A stretch of DNA of 40,461 nucleotides from Planctomycetota bacterium. GTDB taxonomy: Bacteria > Planctomycetota > Planctomycetia > Pirellulales > Thermoguttaceae. Each line of letters begins with the position of its first letter. Positions within the stretch are counted from its first letter, which is position 1. Below the pieces are notes generated by a model. The model made no database searches. It had not been told where the DNA came from and was given only the letters and a program-made list of their open reading frames with translations. The stretch is taken from contig JAHIKV010000299.1 in the NCBI GenBank assembly GCA_018897395.1, positions 1 through 40,461 on the forward strand, written 5' to 3'. The position numbers and the translations under genes were made by a program. Positions 32,401 through 39,840 of the stretch are shown one piece after another.

Positions 32401-32578
32401 AGAATCGCATATATTTCTTATATGGCCCCGAAGCAGCTACGGAAAAAACGAAAGAAAAAAACCGCGGGCCAACGTGGATCGACGTGGATGGATATCGGGG
32501 AAGTCTCGCCGAAGGCCTCCTTCTCTCAGCCGCGTCTATCCGCGCCGGTCAGCGATTTCATTCCGGCCAACCTACACG

Positions 32579-33772
32579 CTAGGCTTTTTCCTCTTTTTTT
32601 TCTTCTTCTTCCTCCTCCTCCTCCTCTTCTTCGTCTTCATCCCAATCCTCATCGTCCCAGTCATCGTCATCGTCCTCGTCCCAATCTTCGTCCTCGTCCT
32701 CATCCTCGTCCTCGTCCTCGACCTCGTCCTCAACCTCGTCCTTGACCTCCTCCCACGGTTCATCGTCGAGGTCTTCGTCATCGTCTTCGTCTTCGTCATC
32801 GTCTTCGTCATCGTCTTCGTCATCGTCGAAATCGTCGTCGTAGTCTTCGCCGTCGAAGTCGTCCTCATCGTCGTCCTTGTCTTCGTGTTGGGCGAGGATG
32901 GTTTGATTGCCGTGCCGATCGTCGTCTTGGGGTTCCACGATGGAGGCGTTGCGTTCTCCGGCAAGGGCTGGCCGAGTTGTTATGGCGATGAGGGCTTTCA
33001 CTTTCTCCTCCTCCTCCGCTGCTGGGGATTGAATGGATTGGTTCGAGATATTGGGATTGGAATCGGACGGACTATCTTGGCCGGCCGGTGTCGGCCCGTG
33101 GTTTCGTAGTATCTCGGCCCTGGGCAGTTCGTCAAGGTGTCGCAGACCGAAAATTTGCAGGAATTGTTTGGTTGTACCGTAAAGGAACGGCCGGCCGAGT
33201 TCGCTGGATCGCCCCACAATTCGCACAAAATCACGTTCGGCGAGTTGTCGCAGGACTTCGCCCGATTGTACCCCTCGAATGGCCTCGATTTCCACCCTTA
33301 GGACCGGCTGCCGATACGCCACGACCGCCAGGGTTTCCATGAGGGAGGCGGAGAGATGGATTTCCACCGGCACGGAATACAGCCGCCGCAGCCAGGGTGC
33401 GAACTTCGGGCGGGTCATCAACTGGAAACCGCCCGCCACCTCCTCCACGCGAAACACTCTCTCTTCCGTATCATATCTTCGGTTCAAGGTTCGGATAAGT
33501 GTACGCGCTTTAGTGCCGTCCGCCAAGCCGGCCAACTGGGCTAGTTTTCGGCTGGTTTGGGGCTGCCGCGAAAGAAAAAGAATCGCTTCCAACCGTGAAA
33601 TGTGGTTTTTGAACGCCACGCCACCCCCATCATGGTGGCGTGCGCCGGCCGGCAAGCCCTTTCGGACGCCATTTTTACCCCAGGAAAAAACCGCCCCGGC
33701 TGCGATCGGGTGTCGATAGCGCGTCGCCACGCTCCCCAACCGCAGCGCGATGGTCGAAAGATTCGATTTCAT
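32579..33772 (-). CDS. scpB: ScpB (SMC-ScpAB subunit) with long acidic tail
   Basis: 397 residues from ATG at 33772. ScpB is the winged-helix kleisin partner of SMC in chromosome condensation and segregation. The core lies at about 55-230: ISRLEAILFLSRQPQTSRKL, VFRVEEVAGGFQLMTRPKFA, LSASLMETLAVVAYRQPVLR, IEAIRGVQSGEVLRQLAERD and GRPFLYGTTKQFLQIFGLR. Typical ScpB is about 180-220 residues. The remainder is a linker and, in about the last 100 residues, an almost pure Asp/Glu run ending in KKEEKA. The coding strand there is simple-sequence DNA, prone to length change. No scpA is in the window. The N-terminal 50 residues are not conserved, so the true start may be further in. Confidence 0.92.
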   Translation of the reverse strand: MKSNLSTIALRLGSVATRYRHPIAAGAVFSWGKNGVRKGLPAGARHHDGGGVAFKNHISRLEAILFLSRQPQTSRKLAQLAGLADGTKARTLIRTLNRRYDTEERVFRVEEVAGGFQLMTRPKFAPWLRRLYSVPVEIHLSASLMETLAVVAYRQPVLRVEIEAIRGVQSGEVLRQLAERDFVRIVGRSSELGRPFLYGTTKQFLQIFGLRHLDELPRAEILRNHGPTPAGQDSPSDSNPNISNQSIQSPAAEEEEKVKALIAITTRPALAGERNASIVEPQDDDRHGNQTILAQHEDKDDDEDDFDGEDYDDDFDDDEDDDEDDDEDEDDDEDLDDEPWEEVKDEVEDEVEDEDEDEDEDEDWDEDDDDDWDDEDWDEDEEEEEEEEEEEKKEEKA

Positions 33773-33857
33773 GGAAGCCAAACTAATCTCGTCCAGGGGC
33801 TTTTGGCAAGCCCAATAACAAGACGGAGGGGGGAATATGAAGACAAGGAGACAAGGA

Positions 33858-33932
33858 GGCCGGGTTGCAACCCGGCGAGAATTTGTAACCTTTGGTCGAG
33901 GTTGCCCAATTGTGCCGGGTCGCGACCCGGCC
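33858..33932. repeat. Paired palindromes GCCGGGTTGCAACCCGGC / GCCGGGTCGCGACCCGGC
   Basis: Two short perfect palindromes, 33858-33876 and 33914-33932, 37 bp apart in the space between scpB and the next gene. They have a REPIN-like arrangement but unrelated sequence. Confidence 0.8.
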
Positions 33933-33953
33933 TACCGATTTCCGCCCTCATGT

Positions 33954-34493
33954 TCATTCTTTTCGCCATGTCTCCACTTGTCCCAGTACCCGCAACATGG
34001 CCTGAAGCGGATCGGCATCGGCGGCCTCGAAATAGCGGGTGAAATCCGCATTGTCGCCGACGGCCATCTTGCACGAGAAACGGTAAAGTTGGCGTTGACT
34101 GCCCCACGACTCGAGCAAGTAATATGACGCTCCCAGTTCCCGGAGCCGAAGCTGAATATCGTCGAATCCCATTGGGACATCCGGCACGGCCGATGCCGCC
34201 TCCGCCGGTTCGTCGGGGGCGGCCGCGTCCTTGCGGGACCCGGTTTCGGGCGGGCCGGCCATCCGACGTTCAACGCTCGGGCAAGGCGGCGCGGACCGGC
34301 CTGTCTCGCCGTTTATCCCCTGCGTGGAGGCCGACGCCGATGTCAACATGGGTGGCCAATCGAGGTTCCGGAACTTATCGAGTATTTCGGACCACGACGT
34401 TCCAGACATTGCCGCCGCCGTGATTCCCACCGCGCACGCCAACATCGTAAATGCTCGAAATGCCGTGGTTGCCGATGATCGCATTGCTGGCAA
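33954..34493 (-). CDS. Conserved secreted or membrane-anchored planctomycete protein
   Basis: 179 residues. A hydrophobic N-terminus (about 8-30, FTMLACAVGITAAAM) acts as signal peptide or anchor. A low-complexity middle follows. The conserved C-terminal ~75 residues read FDDIQLRLRELGASYYLLES, then YRFSCKMAVGDNADFTRYFE and ADPLQAMLRVLGQVETWR. I recall this tail from hypothetical planctomycete proteins but know no function. It is transcribed away from the cysteine desulfurase gene. The ATG at 34484 is an equally good start. Confidence 0.65.
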   Translation of the reverse strand: MPAMRSSATTAFRAFTMLACAVGITAAAMSGTSWSEILDKFRNLDWPPMLTSASASTQGINGETGRSAPPCPSVERRMAGPPETGSRKDAAAPDEPAEAASAVPDVPMGFDDIQLRLRELGASYYLLESWGSQRQLYRFSCKMAVGDNADFTRYFEAADADPLQAMLRVLGQVETWRKE

Positions 34494-34647
34494 CGCCTCC
34501 TAACCCATGAAAAAAATCGACCTCGGACTCGCCCTGTCAGAAGGCCGAATGATAACGATTTCTGGGGGTCTGGGGCAACGGCAATTCGGCGGCCGTCCGA
34601 TAGTCCGATAGCTGACATCTTTTGCCGGCCTCGTGTACAATCCCCGC

Positions 34648-35838
34648 ATGGAGCCGATCTATCTCGACCACAACGCCACCACTCCAACCCGCCCGGAAGT
34701 GGTGGAAGACATGGCCCGATGCCATGCCCAACACTATGCCAACCCGGTCGGCCGGCATCGGCCCGGCCAGCGGGCAAGGCGGGTATTGGACGACGCCCGG
34801 GAGAAAATCGCGGAAATCCTCGGCGCCGATCTGTCCCCGCCCCGCCGCGACCGGCTGATCTTCACCAGCGGCGGTACCGAAGCCAACAACCTGGCAGTGC
34901 TCGGCATCGCACTGGCCGGCAATGGGCCGCCCGGCCGGATCGTCATCTCGGCCGGAGAACATCAGAGCGTCATCGAGCCGGCCGAACACCTTCTGGAGCA
35001 AGGATGGCGACTGGACACTTTGGGCCTGACTCCCCAGGGCGTAGTCCGCCTGGAACAGTTGCCCCCGCTGCTTGCCGCGGATACCAGGCTGGTCAGCGTC
35101 CTGCTGGGCAACCACGAGACCGGCGTGATCCAGCCGGTCGAACAACTGGCGGCAATCTGCAACCGCGCCGGAGTCCCCATGCACACCGACGCCGTCCAGG
35201 CGGTGGGCAAAGTGACGGTCAACTTCCGCGTGCTCGGCGTGGCCGCAATGAGCATTGCCGCGCATAAGTTCCAAGGACCGCCGGGCGTCGGGGCACTGAT
35301 CGTTCGGCAAGACGTACGGATCGCGCCGCTGATGTTCGGCGGGCATCACCAATCGGGTCTGCGGCCGGGCACCGAGCCGGTCCCCCTGGCCGTCGGCATG
35401 GCCGCCGCGCTGGAGCTTTGGCACAAGGAGCAGCAGCGACACGCCCGGCGTTTGACCGCGCTGCGAGATCGTTTCGAGCGGCAGTTGCGAGCCGGACTGC
35501 CGGATGTCGTTTTTCACGGCATCCGCGCCAAGCGGCTTCCCCAGACCAGCAGCGCGGCCTTCCCCGGCCTCGACGGCGAAACGCTGCTGATGGCGTTGGA
35601 CGTTGCCGGCGTGGCCTGTTCGATCGGCGCGGCCTGTTCGAGCGGCTCGACGGAGCTGTCGCCGACGCTCCGGGCGATGGACCTGCCGAAGGAACTCGTG
35701 GCCTCTTCGCTACGTTTCAGCTTCGGCGCGACCAACACGGAAGCGGAGATCGACGAGGCGGTCCGACGGATCGTGCGAGTATGCCGCGAGTTGGGCGGCG
35801 CCGGCAACATTGCCCCCGGTGTATTCACCGGGGGCTAA
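34648..35838 (+). CDS. Cysteine desulfurase (NifS/IscS type)
   Basis: 396 residues. PLP enzyme that takes sulfur from cysteine as a persulfide for Fe-S clusters and thiolation. Motifs: MEPIYLDHNATTPTRPEVVE, LIFTSGGTEANNLAVLG, ISAGEHQSVIEP, HTDAVQAVGK, the PLP lysine Lys207 in AAHKFQGPPGVGAL, and the catalytic Cys330 in CSIGAACSSGS. Placement of the loop (a CSSGS sequence) is that of group I enzymes. The last residues (APGVFTGG) and the TAA stop are part of a REP unit, so the tail has been altered. There is no IscU or regulator gene next to it. It could serve the Fe-S ferredoxin and sulfur needs of the homocysteine operon, but they are not linked. Confidence 0.94.
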   Translation: MEPIYLDHNATTPTRPEVVEDMARCHAQHYANPVGRHRPGQRARRVLDDAREKIAEILGADLSPPRRDRLIFTSGGTEANNLAVLGIALAGNGPPGRIVISAGEHQSVIEPAEHLLEQGWRLDTLGLTPQGVVRLEQLPPLLAADTRLVSVLLGNHETGVIQPVEQLAAICNRAGVPMHTDAVQAVGKVTVNFRVLGVAAMSIAAHKFQGPPGVGALIVRQDVRIAPLMFGGHHQSGLRPGTEPVPLAVGMAAALELWHKEQQRHARRLTALRDRFERQLRAGLPDVVFHGIRAKRLPQTSSAAFPGLDGETLLMALDVAGVACSIGAACSSGSTELSPTLRAMDLPKELVASSLRFSFGATNTEAEIDEAVRRIVRVCRELGGAGNIAPGVFTGG

Positions 35839-36050
35839 ATGGTATTTTCGTACTCTGTCATTTAGCCCCCCGTTCATTTAGCCCCCCACTCATTTAGCCC
35901 CCCGTGAATACACGGGGGGGCACGCGCGACATGCGTTCGGGTAGTGCCCCCGGTGTATTCACCGGGGGCTAAATGATGCAGTTCACCACCATTTAGCCCC
36001 CCGTCATTTAGCCCCCCACTCATTTAGCCCCCCGTGAATACACGGGGGGC
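35811..36050. repeat. REP cluster left of the RAYT gene, with one complete REPIN
   Basis: It contains a right-type unit (35811-35839), a run of truncated units beginning ATTTAGCCCC (35860, 35875, 35998 and 36007 regions), a complete REPIN (35893-35974, 82 bp) and a left-type unit (36023-36050) that forms the left boundary of the RAYT cassette. The spacer CACGCGCGAC follows the hairpin both in the REPIN and in the RAYT left end. Confidence 0.93.
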
Positions 36051-36685
36051 ACGCGCGACGCAACTAACCAACGTCCCATCCGAAACAGCCGTCCCACCCA
36101 AACAGCGCATCAATCTACAACGATTCGATGAAATCCCACGGCTTTTCCGGAAGACCGATCCGCAGATTGTGCCGTTCGACGTATTCGATCCGGCCATGCA
36201 CCGATTCTTCGTTAAAGCAGAATCGTTTGTCGTATCCGTCGCTCCAGATAGGTTGTCGGGGACGCAAGCCCCAGCGAACCGCGTCCTTCGCACATTTCGC
36301 AATGCCTTCCACCGAATGTTCCGTGGCGGCGACCAGCACGTGGACGTGCCAAGTCTGTACCGTCAGCGCGAAAATCCGCAACTGCAATCGGTCACGGAAC
36401 GATTTGCCGATGAATGTTCCAACCTTTGAGAGTTGTCCCCGCTCGAAGAGAAACAGTGGGTGCTTCATTCGCCGCCGATCGGCGGCTTCGAAGTCCGGGT
36501 TGGGCGGAAGGACCAATCCCCGATCGACCCAACCGCGACGATCACCCCGCAACCACGTGCCGTAAGTGGTCGTCGTCAGCAGGATCGCCAGCGTTCTTTG
36601 CACGCTGAGAACTCCGGAAAAAGTTCAGTTGGAATGTTTTCTCGCAATCACACCGTGCCCCCGGTGTATTCACCGGGGGCTAAAT
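36023..36685. mobile_element. RAYT cassette bounded by left and right REP ends
   Basis: The left end TTTAGCCCCCCGTGAATACA (36023 on) points outward as in a REPIN, and the right end (36656-36685) finishes GGGGGCTAAAT, also as in a REPIN. Between them is only the transposase gene and short flanks. The 5 REPINs of 81-84 bp look like the same element with the gene removed. Just outside, GATGCAGTTCACC follows the right end here and also follows the REPIN at 35893-35974. Confidence 0.85.
36115..36603 (-). CDS. REP-associated tyrosine transposase (RAYT, Y1/HUH family)
   Basis: 162 residues from GTG at 36603, with CGGAG 7 bases upstream. It is a single-strand DNA transposase related to TnpA of IS200/IS605, expected to nick and join at REP hairpins. 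Motifs: ILLTTTTYGTWLRGDRRGWV at the N-terminus; the metal-binding HUH motif in QTWHVHVLVA (His86 and His88); the catalytic tyrosine Tyr141 in RIEYVERHNLRIGLP, followed by the helix end. All key residues are present and the frame is intact, so it may be active. It is flanked by REP ends on both sides, and similar REP pairs are scattered in the window. Only the one copy is seen here. Confidence 0.92.
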   Translation of the reverse strand: MQRTLAILLTTTTYGTWLRGDRRGWVDRGLVLPPNPDFEAADRRRMKHPLFLFERGQLSKVGTFIGKSFRDRLQLRIFALTVQTWHVHVLVAATEHSVEGIAKCAKDAVRWGLRPRQPIWSDGYDKRFCFNEESVHGRIEYVERHNLRIGLPEKPWDFIESL

Positions 36686-36746
36686 GATGCAGTTCACCGT
36701 CATTTAGCCCCCCGTCATTTAGCCCCCCGTGAATACACGGGGGGCA
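36656..36746. repeat. REP cluster right of the RAYT gene
   Basis: A right-type unit (36656-36685) ends the RAYT cassette. It is followed by GATGCAGTTCACC, a truncated TTTAGCCCCCCG unit (36703) and a full left-type unit (36719-36746). The arrangement repeats what lies left of the gene. Confidence 0.92.
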
Positions 36747-36771
36747 CGGCTGGAACCGACTTCACGGACAA

Positions 36772-37821
36772 CTACATGCTTCCGCCCACCAGGCGGATCA
36801 AATCGACCGTGCGGCAGGAGTATCCCCATTCGTTGTCGTACCAGGCGACCAGCTTGAAGAACCGGCTGTTCAGCTCGATGCCGCTGTCGGCGTCGAAGAT
36901 GCTCGAACTGGGATCGTGGATGAAGTCGGTTGAGACGACTTTTTCATCACAGTATTCGAGGATGCCCCTCAGATACGTTTCGCTGGCCCGCTTCATCGCC
37001 GCGCAGATGTCCTTGTAGCTGGTCTCCTTCACGGTGCGGACGGTCAGGTCGACGACGCTTACCGTCGGGGTGGGCACGCGCAGAGACATGCCGGTCAGCT
37101 TGCCCTTGACCTCGGGTATCACCAGTCCGACGGCCTTCGCCGCGCCGGTGGTCGAGGGGATGATGTTGATCGCCGCGGACCGTCCGCCTTTCCAGTCCTT
37201 CTGCGAGGGGCCGTCGACCGTCTTTTGGGTCGCGGTGTAGCTGTGGACGGTCGTCATCAGACCTTCCTCGACGCCGAAACCTTCCTTCAGCAGCACGTGG
37301 ACCACCGGCGCTAGGCAATTGGTCGTGCAGCTTGCGTTGGAGATGATGTTGTGCTTGGCGGGGTCGTACTTCTCCTCGTTCACACCCAGCACAATGGTGA
37401 TGTCTTCGTTCTTCGCCGGGGCGGAGATGATGACCTTCTTTGCGCCGGCCTCGATGTGCCCCTTGGCCTTGGTCGCGTCGGTGAACAGGCCGGTCGACTC
37501 GACGACCAGGTCCACCCCGAGCTCCTTCCAGGGGAGCGCCGCCGGGCCGTCCTTGATGCCGAGACACTTGACCTTATGGCCGTCGACCACCAGCACGTCG
37601 TCTTCCGCCAAACCAGGGCTGGACTTTCCGCCGGCGACCGAGCCGGGAAACCTGCCTTGGGTGGAGTCGTATTTCAGCAGGTAGGCCAGTGCGTCGGCCG
37701 GCACGAGGTCGTTAACGGCGACCACTTCGATTTCCTTGCCCAACAGACCCCGGTCGCAGATAGCGCGGAACACCAGCCGTCCGATTCGGCCAAACCCGTT
37801 GATTCCAACTCGAATTGCCAC
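36772..37821 (-). CDS. gap: Glyceraldehyde-3-phosphate dehydrogenase, type I
   Basis: 349 residues from GTG at 37821, with AAAGGAG 6-7 bases upstream; the longer frame to 37863 is unlikely. It oxidises glyceraldehyde 3-phosphate to 1,3-bisphosphoglycerate with NAD(P)+ in glycolysis and gluconeogenesis. Motifs: AIRVGINGFGRIGRLVFRAI (nucleotide binding), ISNASCTTNCLAPVVHVLL with catalytic Cys165, MTTVHSYTATQ with the active-site histidine, RSAAINIIPSTTGAAKAVG, LRVPTPTVSVVDL and WYDNEWGYSCRTVDLIRLV. Length is slightly above the usual 330-340. It stands alone, downstream of a probable ssrA terminator on the same strand. Confidence 0.96.
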   Translation of the reverse strand: MAIRVGINGFGRIGRLVFRAICDRGLLGKEIEVVAVNDLVPADALAYLLKYDSTQGRFPGSVAGGKSSPGLAEDDVLVVDGHKVKCLGIKDGPAALPWKELGVDLVVESTGLFTDATKAKGHIEAGAKKVIISAPAKNEDITIVLGVNEEKYDPAKHNIISNASCTTNCLAPVVHVLLKEGFGVEEGLMTTVHSYTATQKTVDGPSQKDWKGGRSAAINIIPSTTGAAKAVGLVIPEVKGKLTGMSLRVPTPTVSVVDLTVRTVKETSYKDICAAMKRASETYLRGILEYCDEKVVSTDFIHDPSSSIFDADSGIELNSRFFKLVAWYDNEWGYSCRTVDLIRLVGGSM

Positions 37822-38106
37822 GGCATTTCTCCTTTCCAGATTTTTTTTGTAAGACAGCCCCAACCGCCGCGTCAGCCGCGAGAACGGGGGACTTCCTTGC
37901 TCACGTGCCGGTTTTTTTGGGCGAGCGGCGAACCCATGATTCTAGCGACGAGCCAAGCAGCCGACAACTGCCCCCGCCGCCCACCGAGCAGGCCGGTTTC
38001 CATCGTGCCAAACGTACGCGGAAACCCCGTTCTCCAAGGGTTTCACCGGCCGGAAACGCGAGCGAAATCAACGCCATTTCCTCGCGGAGCGTCGCAACAA
38101 GAAGCG

Positions 38107-38139
38107 AAAAACCCCCGCATTTACCGAGAAATGCGAGGG
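38107..38139 (-). terminator. Rho-independent terminator of the displaced ssrA end
   Basis: On the minus strand, CCCTCGCATTT, a loop of CTCGGT, AAATGCGGGG, then a T-run (38107-38111 as A on the plus strand). It lies 26 bp after the tmRNA-like 3' end, in the right orientation for it. Confidence 0.85.
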
Positions 38140-38165
38140 TGTGCGTAAGTGTGCAACGGCACATG

Positions 38166-38187
38166 TGGAGGCGGCGGGAATCGAACC
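38166..38187 (-). other. Half attachment site: 3' end of a tmRNA (ssrA) or tRNA gene
   Basis: Minus strand: GGTTCGATTCCCGCCGCCTC followed by CA. This is the T-loop, the 3' half of the T-stem and the acceptor strand of a tmRNA or tRNA. The 5' half of the T-stem (GTAGG) does not pair with the 3' half, and the body of the gene is absent. It is therefore a displaced gene end, produced when an element integrates into the 3' end of the gene. The acceptor sequence CGCCTCCA with this T-loop is most like bacterial tmRNA. The element should extend to the right of here, with the rebuilt gene beyond the window. Confidence 0.75.
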
Positions 38188-38389
38188 TACCCCGTTTTCC
38201 TCGGGAAATACGCCGTTTTCCGAAACAGGCGGTGCGGAATCCGGTGCAGTCGGCGCACGAAACGGCACACTTCCCCCCGACTTGGCGGCTATCATCGCGG
38301 CCTGGGGCGACCTGCCAACAGAGACGAGGCAAGCCTTGGTGGAGGCCGTCCAGCGCCGGCAGTTATCGGACGGTAACTCGCCGAGATAA
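38188..38389 (+). pseudogene. Possible C-terminal remnant of an integrase-associated frame
   Basis: An open frame crosses the attachment site and ends at 38389. Its latter part (DLAAIIAAWGDLPTETRQAL and VEAVQRRQ) looks like a short helical C-terminus that I associate with planctomycete integrases or the frames next to them. The earlier part (EAAGIEPTPFSS) is translated attachment site and not meaningful. No start or catalytic part is visible. Low confidence. Confidence 0.25.
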
Positions 38390-38643
38390 CCCCTTTACGG
38401 GGTACGTTTTATGGAGCCAATGACCCACCCCGGCATGTGGCCCATTGCGGGAGGGTATGATGTTATGTCCAGCGGTGGGGATATTTCACGAAAAAACTCT
38501 TGGTAAAATAGGAAACGTGCCTGAAAAATAGGCAGCATCGGGACGGCCGCCCGTACAGCGGCCAAGCGGACCCCTGGGCGATAGCGTTTGACCTGCCTTT
38601 CGCGCGTCGCCCGAGGGTCCGGCCCGAAGAAAGGTGGGATTCT
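38390..38643. other. Non-coding part of the mobile element
   Basis: 254 bp before the first gene of the element. It contains a short hairpin CCCCTTTACGGGG (38393-38402 region) and AT-rich sequence. I see no gene and no clear promoter. Confidence 0.4.
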
Positions 38644-39465
38644 ATGGCGTCGGCGAAAGACCTCTATCAAGCCTTGTGTGGGCGTGCGCCACGTTTCCCG
38701 GATGAAGTCGCGGAGCAACAGGTCCGGGAGTGGCAGCAAGAGGCCGTCAAGGCGATCCGTGACATGTTTGCCCGCATGAGGCGACATCTGGACGGCCGAA
38801 GCGCGGCGACGGCGGGCGAAACGGGCGACCCCCGACAGGCCCAAGCGATTGCCAAGCGGTTGGCAAAATGGAAAGATCAGGAGCGGCAGATGGTGGAGGC
38901 CGTCCAGTCTGAAAAACTTGCCGACGAAGCGCGGAAGTGGCTTGTACGGGGGTTTGAGCGGGGCAAAGTTGACCGAAACGAGCCGACGCCAAAGCTGCCC
39001 CTGCGGGTTGAGGTGTTGCGAGAGATAGCCCGCACAACCGCCGACGCGGACTTGGAAAAAGCGATCGGCGCGGGCGTGGTGAAAGACGCGCTGGCGCTTG
39101 GCGCGGCCCCACGGACCAGCGACGGCGGGGAAGGGGCGAGCGTCAAGAAGAAAAAATCGACAGAGAAGGGCGAAGCACAAGCGAAGATTATTGCGGCGTT
39201 GATGAAACACCACGAATATCAGGACGGCAGTTGTCTAAAACAAGAGCCAATCGGCGTCAGGGAATTGGCCCGGCTGGCAACCGTGGGGAAAACGTCGGTT
39301 ACGCGGTTTTTCACAAAACAGTTTAAGGGACGGACAAACTATCGGGCGGCTTGCCGCGACGTTGAAAATCTTGTGGCGACGTTGAAGCTATTGAATCAAG
39401 AGTATTCGCCCTATCTTCTTTTCGGCCACACCCCGCCCGGCGAAGGCGACACTGACGAAGATTAG
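38644..39465 (+). CDS. Mobile-element protein with probable HTH at the C-terminus
   Basis: 273 residues with AAAGGTGG upstream of the ATG. The N-terminal two thirds are helical and charged (ASAKDLYQALCGRAPRFPDE, EWQQEAVKAIRDMFARMRRH, IAKRLAKWKDQERQMVEAV). After a Lys/Glu linker comes IGVRELARLATVGKTSVTRF, which resembles a helix-turn-helix, followed by an aromatic-rich end. It sits between the attachment site and the excisionase-like gene. A role in regulation or replication of the element is plausible. I do not recognise the family. Confidence 0.65.
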   Translation: MASAKDLYQALCGRAPRFPDEVAEQQVREWQQEAVKAIRDMFARMRRHLDGRSAATAGETGDPRQAQAIAKRLAKWKDQERQMVEAVQSEKLADEARKWLVRGFERGKVDRNEPTPKLPLRVEVLREIARTTADADLEKAIGAGVVKDALALGAAPRTSDGGEGASVKKKKSTEKGEAQAKIIAALMKHHEYQDGSCLKQEPIGVRELARLATVGKTSVTRFFTKQFKGRTNYRAACRDVENLVATLKLLNQEYSPYLLFGHTPPGEGDTDED

Positions 39466-39475
39466 GGTGTCCCAT

Positions 39476-39587
39476 TGTCCCGCATGTTTTGTGGGACACT
39501 CTCGGATTTTTCTTGTCCCTGCAAACCCCGGTTTTCCCCGGCGTTTTCTTGCGATTCGCGGGGTGTCCCGCGTTTTCTTGCGGGACA
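39476..39587. promoter_or_regulatory. Two inverted repeats TGTCCCGC-N7/8-GYGGGACA, possible operators
   Basis: 39476-39498 (TGTCCCGC, 7 bases, GTGGGACA) and 39564-39587 (TGTCCCGC, 8 bases, GCGGGACA), both with T-rich centres, 88 bp apart, upstream of the HTH gene. An extra GTGTCCC lies at 39467. Paired sites of this kind are typical of regulator operators, but they could also be RNA hairpins. Confidence 0.55.
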
Positions 39588-39648
39588 CTGGCACACTAAT
39601 AGAGACCGCATGGTGCGGCCGGAAACCACGAATCGAAGGGAAAAGAAA

Positions 39649-39840
39649 ATGGACGCCACATTAGCAATGCGGCCCAGGGAAGCGGCGAAGGCGTTGGGAA
39701 TCAGTACCCGGACTCTCTGGACGTGGACGCAAGCGGGGACAATCCCGCACGTCAAGTTAGGTCGGGCGGTCCTCTATCCTCGGACAACATTAGAGAAGTT
39801 TCTTGCCGAGCGGACAAAAGGGGCAAACCATGAAGTCTGA
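39649..39840 (+). CDS. Excisionase-like helix-turn-helix protein
   Basis: 63 residues; GAAGGG 8 bases upstream of the ATG. The sequence LAMRPREAAKALGISTRTLW followed by TWTQAGTIPHVKLGRAVLYP is a MerR-like/HTH_17 DNA-binding domain: helix-turn-helix, then a wing with the arginine/lysine-rich contact strand, then a helix TTLEKFLAER. Such proteins serve as excisionases or as regulators (AlpA type) of integrated elements. It overlaps the primase-like gene by 11 bp, so they are one operon, and lies after two possible operators. Confidence 0.85.
   Translation: MDATLAMRPREAAKALGISTRTLWTWTQAGTIPHVKLGRAVLYPRTTLEKFLAERTKGANHEV

Noticed and set aside
32579..33109. Hydrophobic 211-residue plus-strand frame (many Val, Ile, Leu)
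   Set aside because: It is the antisense reading of the acidic Asp/Glu tail of ScpB, whose codons read backwards give Val, Leu, Ile and Phe.
38166..38187. A functional tRNA or tmRNA gene
   Set aside because: Only the last 22 bp are present and the T-stem cannot form, so it is a displaced gene end.
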